DNA of 64,000 nucleotides, taken from NCBI GenBank assembly GCA_902799745.1, contig CADCBQ010000002.1:1-64000 (forward strand), given 5' to 3'. Positions 31,824-39,182 of the stretch are shown piece after piece (position 1 is the stretch's first letter; each line of letters opens with the position of its first letter). The position numbers were made by a program, and so were the translations under genes. Under the pieces are notes generated by a model that was not told the DNA's origin, searched no databases, and saw only the letters and a list, made by a program, of their open reading frames with translations. This stretch comes from Fibrobacter succinogenes (GTDB lineage: Bacteria; Fibrobacterota; Fibrobacteria; Fibrobacterales; Fibrobacteraceae).

Positions 31824-32111
31824 AACTTTTCCTATCTAAATTAGGTTCTTGTTTTAAAAATATGGCTGAAATATAGAACGAATACCCCCTAGTGGCAAGA
31901 GATTTACTCTAAAATATCTAAAAATTTTTAAGATTTTTTGAAAAGTTGTAAAATTTTGTGCTGTGTATTCTAAAAAGTTTGCCTGTTTTTGGTGTACTTT
32001 TAAGAATTCTTTTGCTTTTGATTGTAAAAATCTGTGTGTTTTTGGTATAAGTTTGGTTGAATTTGGATTTTGAATAAAGTAAATCGTATGTTTTTATGGC
32101 AAAGTTTAAAT
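31824..32111. other. AT-rich non-coding stretch upstream of ilvB
   Basis: About 290 bases of AT-rich DNA with runs of A and T. It must hold the ilvB promoter, but no convincing operator, riboswitch or small gene is seen. Confidence 0.6.
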
Positions 32112-32143
32112 AAAAAGACCCTTTCGGAGGCCGAAAGGGTCTT
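32112..32143 (-). terminator. intrinsic terminator after the RidA-family gene
   Basis: AAGACCCTTTCGG pairs with CCGAAAGGGTCTT around a three-base loop, followed on the minus strand by TTTTTA, 34 bases after the RidA stop. Confidence 0.9.
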
Positions 32144-32176
32144 GAAAAGGGTGTTTTTTATGAAAAAACGACTTTT

Positions 32177-32683
32177 TTAGCCTTCAATCCAGCCGTAGCG
32201 GCCGTTGAACTTGGCTTCAGCCTTTAAAACCTGGAAGGTGCAGCTGATTTCGACCGCTACATTCTTGGGCAAATTCGATACGCCTACTGCCGTACGGGCA
32301 TGCTTTCCGTTTTCGCCAAAAATCTTCACGGCAAGTTCGCTGGCGCCGTTCAGTACGGCGGGCTGTTCGTGGAATCCTTCGGCAGACTGCACAAAACCTT
32401 GCATCTGCACGAGTCTAAGGGTTTCGCCTTCTTCAAGCTGGGTTACGGCGGCGGCAATATTGTTCATCAAGCAGATGGCGGCGCCTTCGGCAGCCTTTTC
32501 AACAGAAACTTCTGTCGGAACAGAACCGCAGAATGCAGAGAAATCTCCGTTAATCGAGGGCAGTTGGCCCGAAACGTAAATGGTATCGCCATTACGGGTG
32601 GCAGGTACGTAAGCGGCAAGAGGTGCCGGGCATTTGGGAAGTGTGAGTCCTAGTTCTTGAACCTTTTTAACAATCTGATCCAT
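32177..32683 (-). CDS. RidA/YjgF-family protein
   Basis: A 168-residue member of the RidA (YjgF/YER057c/UK114) family, of the longer subgroup. Seen are the family strands VPATRNGDTIYVSGQLP and ENGKHARTAVGVSNLPKNVAVEISC; the arginine of HARTAVG matches the active-site arginine that binds the carboxylate of imine/enamine substrates. RidA proteins hydrolyse reactive 2-aminoacrylate and related enamines made by PLP enzymes, protecting branched-chain enzymes among others. It lies upstream of ilvB but is separated by its own terminator and about 290 bases, so the genes are not one operon. Confidence 0.87.
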   Translation of the reverse strand: MDQIVKKVQELGLTLPKCPAPLAAYVPATRNGDTIYVSGQLPSINGDFSAFCGSVPTEVSVEKAAEGAAICLMNNIAAAVTQLEEGETLRLVQMQGFVQSAEGFHEQPAVLNGASELAVKIFGENGKHARTAVGVSNLPKNVAVEISCTFQVLKAEAKFNGRYGWIEG

Positions 32684-32761
32684 TTTTTCTCCTTGGCGTT
32701 CTTCTCCAATGAACCATAATATACAATTTTATCTATAAAAAAGGAGCTGTTTTAAATGGGA

Positions 32762-35700
32762 CTAGGCTTTCTTTTCGACAAGCTCCAAGGCCAGTTTCTT
32801 CATTCCGTTGAAGTCCCATTTGCCAGACCCCAGTTTCGGAATGTTGTCTACGACAAATACCGCACCCGGTTGCATGAGTGGCGGAATGCCTGCCTTGCGG
32901 AGGTTGCGGGAAATGTCTTCGGCGTTCACGTTGCCTTTGACCAGGAGCACGATCTTTTCGCCCTTGGCGGAATCCGGCACGGCTGTAACGGCGAATTCGC
33001 AATCTTCCATGACCTTGGATTCTGCAATACGCAGTTCCACGGCGGTCAACGAAATCATTTCGCCACCGAGCTTTGCAAATCGACTGTAACGACCGAGAAT
33101 CTGCACGAATCCGTCCGGGGTGAGCTTGCACTTGTCGCCTGTCTTGTACCAGCGACGGCCATTGATATTGATGACTACGGCGTCAGTCTTTTCCTTATCC
33201 TTCAAGTAACCCTTCATCACTTGCGGGCCAGTCACCACCAACATGCCTTCTTCGCCGTTGGGCAAGAACTCGTTGGTTTCCGGATCGATGATTGCGCAAA
33301 TGGCTCCAGGCACCGACATACCGATACTGGAATTGTCACTGCACTTTTCCATGGTCAAGAAGTCGTCCAGCAATACGTTCGGGGCGTTGAGCGTTGCAAG
33401 TGGCGTGAGCTCGGTGCAACCGTAGCCTTCGTAAATGTCCTTGCCGAACTTGAGCTTGAACGTTTCGCGCATTTCGGGGCGGAGCTTTTCAGCACCGGCA
33501 ATGATGTAGCGCAGAGAATCCAGACACATGGGGTGGACCCAGCGGTTAATGGCGATAGCGCGCAGGAACGTGGGCGTACCCATCATGATAGTGGTCTTGT
33601 ACTGGGCGCACACGCGGGCCAAGGTCTTGATGTCGGTCGGGTCCGGGCAAAGCACCATCGGCACGCCATCTAACAGCGGCATCATGAAGGTCATGGTAAA
33701 GCCGAAGGAATGGAACAGCGGGAGCAATGTGGTCATCACGTCGGTGCGGCGCAGCTTGAGAATATGGTCTCCCTGCTGGGCGTTACTAATCACGTTCTTG
33801 TGGGTAAGTTCAACACCCTTCGGCGTGCCTTCGGAACCCGAGCTGAACAAGATCACGGCATCGTCATCGAGCTTGGCCGAAGTGAACCACAGACGGCGCA
33901 AAATGGCGGCCGGGCAGACGCGGATAATGAATGCCGAAACAAAACGGCAAACTGTCGACATCTTGGCTTCTTCTTCTTCCAGATAAATCATCTGGCACTT
34001 GCCGGCAATCTGGCTGAAGGCCGGGTTCTTGCCACAGAGTTTTTCAAAGAAGGGGCGAGTCGTCACAACCGTAGAAAGGTCTGCCTTCTCTATGCAACCA
34101 AGAATCGTATCCACCGGAGCGGAGTAGTTCAGGTTCACCGTCGTCTTGCCGACGCCGAGAATCGACATGATACCGAGTGCGGCGTCGCGGCTGGTGGGCA
34201 TCATGAAGCCCACGTTCTTGTCGTTCTTGGTGGCAGACTTGATCACTTTACCGAGGTAGTGGCACAGGCGAATCATGCCGTAACCGTTTACGTGGTTACC
34301 GGCAGGGTCAATCAAAATCATGCGGCTACGGCGCTTGCGCATGGCCTTGAACCAGAGCGGAACAATGGAGGCGGAATGGCTCATGGCAATGTTCCAAATG
34401 TCGGTATCCAAAAGTTCCAGGTCGTGGCGGATTTCTTTTTCGGTTGCGTTCGTCGGCAGCGGCTTCGAGAATCCGACGCTAATGATGCGGTTAAAGGACT
34501 GCGGACGGTTCACGCATTCGCTGGCGTGGCTGTAACGGCTGCCCCAAAGACCTTGAATGTAGAAAGGAATAATCGGAGCTTCGGTGCCTTCAATCGCCTT
34601 GGAGTAATCGAGCGAGAAGGTCGATACAAACGGTGTCTTCGACACTTCGCCTTCAGGGAAGATGACGACCACTTCGCCGTTCAAAAGTGCCTTGTGGATT
34701 TCTTCCATGGCCGGGCCCGGGTCGCGGCGGTTAATGCTAATCAAGAAGTTCCCATGGAAGAACCAACGCTGGTACCAGTCGGCAAAGGTGTTGCGGTTGC
34801 TGGCGATACGGAGTGGTCTTGGAGATGCAATCTGGAGCACGGCCCAGTCGATAAAGCTGAAGTGCGGACCTACAAGAAGCGCGGGGCCGTTTTCGGGAAT
34901 GTTCTGTACGCCCATGACCTTCACCTTGTAGCGGAATACGAAGGCGAACGCAAAACGGAGTGCGGCACGCAAAAGGGCCATCGGGTTGTTCTTGAGGTTT
35001 GCGATAAAGCAGAGAGCAAGAATCACTGCCAAAATCATGAAGCAGTAATCAAGCGTAATCGGCGTAAAGATTAAGAGCAGAGTCTGACCGCCCATAATCA
35101 CCACGAGCAAGGCCATCTGAATGGCATTTGCCACAGCGTGAATACGGCCTGCGGTATCAGGACGTGTAAAGTTCTGGATCACGGTACGCAAAATCACGAA
35201 GGCTGAACCGGCACACCAGCCGATGACGCCGTATAGAATCGCTTGAACCCATCCGTTTACCAGCGGAAGTGCGAACATGGTAATGGCGGAGGCTACTGCA
35301 GAGAACGGAATGAGGCCCGTTTCCACAAAGCCCTTCGAAGCCTTGCTCGCAGAGAAGGCGCCAACCACGTAGCCGGCGGTCACGATGAACATGGAAACCG
35401 GAATCACCGCGGTGCTGAGCATGTCGGCCATGTTCTGAATCAAAATCAAGAAAATCTGAGTCACGCCCCAGAAGGCGGCAAGACCGAGAATCGAAAGGCG
35501 TACAATCGGGTGGCTCCAGGTAGCTGAAAAGTTGCGCATGGGGGAGCGCATCTTGAGGCTGTCATGGGTTTCGCCGACCTTGATGCAAAAGCCCGCAATC
35601 GTTGTCACGACGCTTAAGCCAAGATAAATCCAGAGAGTTAAATCAATGCTTACCGGAGAATCGGGTCTGCCCGAAAGTCCCATGGCAAAGAAGGCGGCGG

Positions 35701-36154
35701 CTGCGGTGCCGAGAACCGAAAGGGCCATGTACCAAGAGTTAATCTTGACTAGGTCTTCGCTTTCGACCATTTCTTTCATGATGCCGAGCTTAGCCGGGCT
35801 GAGTACTGCAAGGAAAATTCCGTACAGACCAAGGAGCCCGTAGGCAACCCATTCTGCGCCTGCCACATAGCAAACCACGATTGCGATTACCGAGGCGAGC
35901 ATGCCCACCGAAGACCACGCCATGACGCGACCCTTGTGGAATCGGCCTGCAAAGTAGCTCGCTGCAGGGAGCATAAAGATGCTCGGTGCAAAAATGGCTA
36001 CCTGCAACAGCATGCTGCGCCACCAGAAGGCGGAACCTTCGAACGAGAACGAGAGCCATCGCTGGAAATGGACGAACAAGCCCATTTGCACAAAAATGCT
36101 ACAGAAAACAAAAATCAGGTACGCAATGGAACTCGGGTACTTCGTAAGTTTCAT
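32762..36154 (-). CDS. LplT-PlsC-acyl-ACP/CoA ligase fusion (Aas-like lysophospholipid repair protein)
   Basis: A 1130-residue three-part inner-membrane protein. Residues 1-400 are an MFS-type transporter like LplT (twelve hydrophobic segments). Residues about 420-620 are a PlsC-type acyltransferase with the HFSFID motif (H-x4-D) and FPEGEVSKT. Residues about 640-1130 are an AMP-forming ligase with SSGSEGTPKGVELTHKN and YKTGDKCKLTPDG. E. coli has the same functions as separate LplT and Aas proteins that import and re-acylate lysophosphatidylethanolamine; fused forms are known in other phyla. Substrate here is inferred. An inverted-repeat region lies upstream (36171-36260). Confidence 0.88.
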   Translation of the reverse strand: MKLTKYPSSIAYLIFVFCSIFVQMGLFVHFQRWLSFSFEGSAFWWRSMLLQVAIFAPSIFMLPAASYFAGRFHKGRVMAWSSVGMLASVIAIVVCYVAGAEWVAYGLLGLYGIFLAVLSPAKLGIMKEMVESEDLVKINSWYMALSVLGTAAAAFFAMGLSGRPDSPVSIDLTLWIYLGLSVVTTIAGFCIKVGETHDSLKMRSPMRNFSATWSHPIVRLSILGLAAFWGVTQIFLILIQNMADMLSTAVIPVSMFIVTAGYVVGAFSASKASKGFVETGLIPFSAVASAITMFALPLVNGWVQAILYGVIGWCAGSAFVILRTVIQNFTRPDTAGRIHAVANAIQMALLVVIMGGQTLLLIFTPITLDYCFMILAVILALCFIANLKNNPMALLRAALRFAFAFVFRYKVKVMGVQNIPENGPALLVGPHFSFIDWAVLQIASPRPLRIASNRNTFADWYQRWFFHGNFLISINRRDPGPAMEEIHKALLNGEVVVIFPEGEVSKTPFVSTFSLDYSKAIEGTEAPIIPFYIQGLWGSRYSHASECVNRPQSFNRIISVGFSKPLPTNATEKEIRHDLELLDTDIWNIAMSHSASIVPLWFKAMRKRRSRMILIDPAGNHVNGYGMIRLCHYLGKVIKSATKNDKNVGFMMPTSRDAALGIMSILGVGKTTVNLNYSAPVDTILGCIEKADLSTVVTTRPFFEKLCGKNPAFSQIAGKCQMIYLEEEEAKMSTVCRFVSAFIIRVCPAAILRRLWFTSAKLDDDAVILFSSGSEGTPKGVELTHKNVISNAQQGDHILKLRRTDVMTTLLPLFHSFGFTMTFMMPLLDGVPMVLCPDPTDIKTLARVCAQYKTTIMMGTPTFLRAIAINRWVHPMCLDSLRYIIAGAEKLRPEMRETFKLKFGKDIYEGYGCTELTPLATLNAPNVLLDDFLTMEKCSDNSSIGMSVPGAICAIIDPETNEFLPNGEEGMLVVTGPQVMKGYLKDKEKTDAVVININGRRWYKTGDKCKLTPDGFVQILGRYSRFAKLGGEMISLTAVELRIAESKVMEDCEFAVTAVPDSAKGEKIVLLVKGNVNAEDISRNLRKAGIPPLMQPGAVFVVDNIPKLGSGKWDFNGMKKLALELVEKKA

Positions 36155-36170
36155 GATTCCTCAAATTAGT

Positions 36171-36260
36171 TCAGATTTCAGAATTCAGAGTTCAGAATGA
36201 AAAAATTTGGCGGCGAAGCCGTGATTACAAATAATTCCGAATTCCGAAATCCGAATTCAT
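36171..36260. repeat. imperfect inverted repeat of TTCAGA/TTCCGA units
   Basis: The left arm (36171-36199) is a run of TTCAGA-like units and the right arm (36234-36260) a run of ATTCCGAA-like units. Each contains AGAATTCAGA or CGAATTCCGA, and the two arms are roughly reverse complements. It lies between the lysophospholipid gene and the small MetS-like gene. Confidence 0.45.
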
Positions 36261-36262
36261 AA

Positions 36263-36364
36263 CTATTTCTTCTTGAACACCTTGTAGAAGCAGAAGGTGC
36301 ACATCCCGATAATGCCGGCCCACGAAAGGACCATAAAAATCAGGCCACTAGTAGAAAATTCCAT
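36263..36364 (-). CDS. metS: MetS-like small subunit of NSS-family transporter (33 residues)
   Basis: A 33-residue single-span membrane protein (N-terminus MEFSTSGLIFMVLSWAG, C-terminus FYKVFKKK). A strong ribosome site (GAGGAGG) lies seven bases before the ATG, and the gene begins one base after the transporter stop. Size, hydrophobicity, ending in FYK plus lysines and position match the MetS small subunits that accompany MetP/NSS transporters in other bacteria. Its exact contribution to transport is not known from sequence. Confidence 0.8.
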   Translation of the reverse strand: MEFSTSGLIFMVLSWAGIIGMCTFCFYKVFKKK

Positions 36365-36365
36365 A

Positions 36366-38018
36366 TTATGCCTCCTCGTTGTCGGAATCGCCGACAGTCA
36401 TGTTCTGCTTGTGGAGAACGGTAGTCTTTCTGGCCGGGCCGTTCACCTTCCAGGCGTAGTAGATGGCAATATTCAAGAGCACCACGAGGGCGAGCAGGAA
36501 TCCGCGAACGCCCCAGGTAAAGCCAATTTGCGAGAATTCGCTGCCGAGGAAAGTCACCTTGGCATCGGCGGGAACGTTGCTCAACAGGAGCACGCCCATG
36601 CCATCGTGAATTATCCAGGCGACCAGCACGACTGCCAGGTAAATCGGGCACACGTACATAATGATCGGCCTAAAGAAGCGGGGGAGCTTGAGCGCGGCGC
36701 CGTCGTTCATCAAGGCGAAAGCTTCGCATTCCGGCTTGCCGTCTTCGCCAATCACGTCTGACTTGCGGCGACCGAGTACGAACGAGAAAATGAATGCCTG
36801 AATCGTGCCGAGAACCACGAGTAAGAAGCTTCCGCCCCAGAAGTCGAGCTCATCGACCGCGCCCGCGGCAAGACCGAAGATGCCCACAAGGCCTCCCAAG
36901 AAGGTCACGGTACCGGTGGCGGTAATGGAGCCCTTGCGGCTAAACTTCAGGTCGTCTTCGCAGAAACTGATCAGCGGCTGGATAATCGAAATGGCGCTGG
37001 TGACGCCTGCGATAAAGAGCATCGCAAACCAAAGCGTCTGGAAGAATCCGCCAAAGGGTAGCTGGCCGAACACGAACGGCATGGTCTGGAAACCGAGGCC
37101 GAAGGTGCCGAGCTTCGCGCATTCTTCAATATTGTTGCCGGCAATGAGCACTGCCATCGGAATCACAATCGTGCCGCCGAGGATAATTTCGGCAAAGCCG
37201 TTGGTGGCGCCTGCGGTCAAGGACGAAAGCACCAGGTCTTCCTTGGGCTTCAGGTAGCTTGCGTAGCAGAAGACGATGCCCATACCGAGGCTCATGGTAA
37301 AGAATACCTGGCCGGAGGCGGCAAGCCAAACGGCGGGGTTAAGAATTTCGGAAAGATTCGGGTTCCACACGAAAGCGAGTCCCTTACCGATATCGCTAAT
37401 GGTAAGCACGCGCACCACAAGGATAATGCCCATGATCAAAAGAATCGGCATGGTAATCTTGTTCACGCGTTCAATGCCCTTGCGCACGCCGAACGACAGG
37501 AGCCCCATGTTGCAGGCGAACGTAATCAAGAAGAAGAGAATGGCGGCAGGAACCGGGCCAATCTTGGTGTTCAGCATGATGTAGTTGCCGAAGAATTCCT
37601 TCATCGGTTCGTAACCGCCGGCGACCACTTCCATCAGTTTGCCTGTGGCAGAGTAGTAGGTGAACGCCAGAATCCAAGACTGGATAAAGATATAGTAGAA
37701 GCTGATGAACAGCGGGGGCAAGAGCCCGAGCGAACCGAGGTGCTTGGCCCAGGGTTTCTTGTTCAGAATGTAGTGGAATCCGCCCGGAGCGGTACCGTGG
37801 TGCTTGTTACCAGCTGCGCGGCCAAGCGTCCATTCCATCCACGAAAGGGGAATTCCCAAAAGCAAGAAGGCGATGAGGTAGGGGATAATGAATGCGCCAC
37901 CACCGTTTGTGGCTGCCTGTACCGGAAAACGCAAAAAGTTGCCGAGTCCGACGGCGGAACCCGCGACTGCGAGAATCACACCAAGTTTCGAACCCCAGTT
38001 GTCTCTAGAGCTTTTCAT
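36366..38018 (-). CDS. NSS-family sodium-dependent amino-acid transporter
   Basis: A 550-residue inner-membrane sodium symporter of the neurotransmitter:sodium symporter family with about 12 hydrophobic helices. The sodium/substrate site motif GSAVGLGNFLRFP lies in helix 1 (about residues 20-32), and the conserved helix-6 region QVFFTMSLGMG is present. Likely substrates are hydrophobic amino acids such as methionine or alanine; the adjacent metS-like gene favours a MetP-type methionine/alanine transporter, but this is inferred. AAAGGATG precedes the ATG. Confidence 0.93.
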   Translation of the reverse strand: MKSSRDNWGSKLGVILAVAGSAVGLGNFLRFPVQAATNGGGAFIIPYLIAFLLLGIPLSWMEWTLGRAAGNKHHGTAPGGFHYILNKKPWAKHLGSLGLLPPLFISFYYIFIQSWILAFTYYSATGKLMEVVAGGYEPMKEFFGNYIMLNTKIGPVPAAILFFLITFACNMGLLSFGVRKGIERVNKITMPILLIMGIILVVRVLTISDIGKGLAFVWNPNLSEILNPAVWLAASGQVFFTMSLGMGIVFCYASYLKPKEDLVLSSLTAGATNGFAEIILGGTIVIPMAVLIAGNNIEECAKLGTFGLGFQTMPFVFGQLPFGGFFQTLWFAMLFIAGVTSAISIIQPLISFCEDDLKFSRKGSITATGTVTFLGGLVGIFGLAAGAVDELDFWGGSFLLVVLGTIQAFIFSFVLGRRKSDVIGEDGKPECEAFALMNDGAALKLPRFFRPIIMYVCPIYLAVVLVAWIIHDGMGVLLLSNVPADAKVTFLGSEFSQIGFTWGVRGFLLALVVLLNIAIYYAWKVNGPARKTTVLHKQNMTVGDSDNEEA

Positions 38019-38067
38019 TTTTCACATCCTTTCAAATTTTGGAACAAATGTAGAATATACTGCTTTT

Positions 38068-38094
38068 GTCTTCCCCGCGTAGGCGGGAATCCCC
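38068..38094. repeat. short palindrome (CCCGCGTAGGCGGG)
   Basis: The core CCCCGCGTAGGCGGGAATCCCC between divergent genes is nearly the same as GTCATTCCCGC-AAAA-GCGGGAATC at 48653, suggesting a dispersed palindromic repeat. Confidence 0.45.
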
Positions 38095-38233
38095 TCTTGT
38101 TTTTTTGACGTTATTTACTCTTGTATACAGATTTTCCAAAAAAAACGCTGATTTGGGACAGCGAAAGAGTATCTTTATACACAGAAATCAGAAAAACGGG
38201 TTGAACTGTTTTTCATACAAAAAAGGATGAATT

Positions 38234-38968
38234 ATGATCGACGTTAAGGGCAAATGGACCTTGATTACGGGCGGCTGCCGCGGAGTGGGCCGCCTCACCG
38301 CCATCGAAATGGCTAAACTCGGCGCAAATATCATTCTGCAGGGCCGAGACAAGTCCCATGCTGAACCGGTAATGAACGAAATCAAGAAGTACGGTGTCGA
38401 AGTTCGCGCTGTGGGTTGTAATCTCGAAGTCGCTTGTGAAATCGACGCAGCCCTCTCTGAAATTGATTCTTGGGGCGTGCAGGTCGACATCGTGTTCAAC
38501 AACGCCGGTCTCATGAGCCACTACTTTACCGATTATCTCACCAATACCATGGAAGACTTCCATCAGGCCATGGCGGTGAATTTCTTGGCTCCGATCAAGA
38601 TTGCCTATCACTTCTTGCCGGGCATGATCAAGCGCGGCTTTGGTCGTATGCAGCTTACCACTAGCGGCATTGCCAACGAACCTGAACTCATGGGCTACGC
38701 CTGCGCTAAGGCTGCCCTGACAAAATTTGTCAAGGATTTTGCTTGCAAGTTGAACGGTACCGATGTCATGATGAACGTGATGGATCCGGGTTGGCTCCGT
38801 ACCGATTTGGGTGGCCCCAACGCCCCTAACGCACCTGAAAGCGTGATTCCGGGCTCCATGGTGTCGGTGATGCTTGACGATAAGAAGAGCGGTCGCTGGT
38901 TCAGCGCTCAGGAATTTACAGGCATGACCCTTGCCGACGCTGTTGAAAAGGGCAAGTCTGTGGAGTAA
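38234..38968 (+). CDS. short-chain dehydrogenase/reductase
   Basis: A 244-residue classical SDR enzyme. The cofactor motif TGGCRGVG (residues 14-21) is followed by NNAG, and the active site is Y-x3-K in YACAK with a preceding serine in TTSGIANEP. The residues after the first glycine motif (LQGRDKSH) suggest NADP(H) preference. No substrate can be assigned. It appears to be a single-gene unit, followed by two hairpins. Confidence 0.85.
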   Translation: MIDVKGKWTLITGGCRGVGRLTAIEMAKLGANIILQGRDKSHAEPVMNEIKKYGVEVRAVGCNLEVACEIDAALSEIDSWGVQVDIVFNNAGLMSHYFTDYLTNTMEDFHQAMAVNFLAPIKIAYHFLPGMIKRGFGRMQLTTSGIANEPELMGYACAKAALTKFVKDFACKLNGTDVMMNVMDPGWLRTDLGGPNAPNAPESVIPGSMVSVMLDDKKSGRWFSAQEFTGMTLADAVEKGKSVE

Positions 38969-39035
38969 TTGTAAAATCGAGGTGTTTGAAATTTTACAAT
39001 GGAGAAAGTCCTGCCTTCGGGTGGGACTTTCTTTT
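38968..39035 (+). terminator. double hairpin after the SDR gene
   Basis: A 10-bp perfect inverted repeat (ATTGTAAAAT/ATTTTACAAT, 38968-39000) overlaps the stop codon and is followed at 39004-39035 by GAAAGTCC/GGGACTTTC with TTTTGT after it. The second is a good intrinsic terminator. Confidence 0.75.
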
Positions 39036-39182
39036 GTAAAAAGATGTTTAAGGAAACGGCGCTTATTGGGCTCATTTTTTGTTATAAAAAATATTACAAG
39101 GAAATTACGCATTGCTTTACTATTTTTTCTTTGGGAACTATAAGGGATTGGTGTCCACATAAACCAAAAAGGGCCACGAAGA

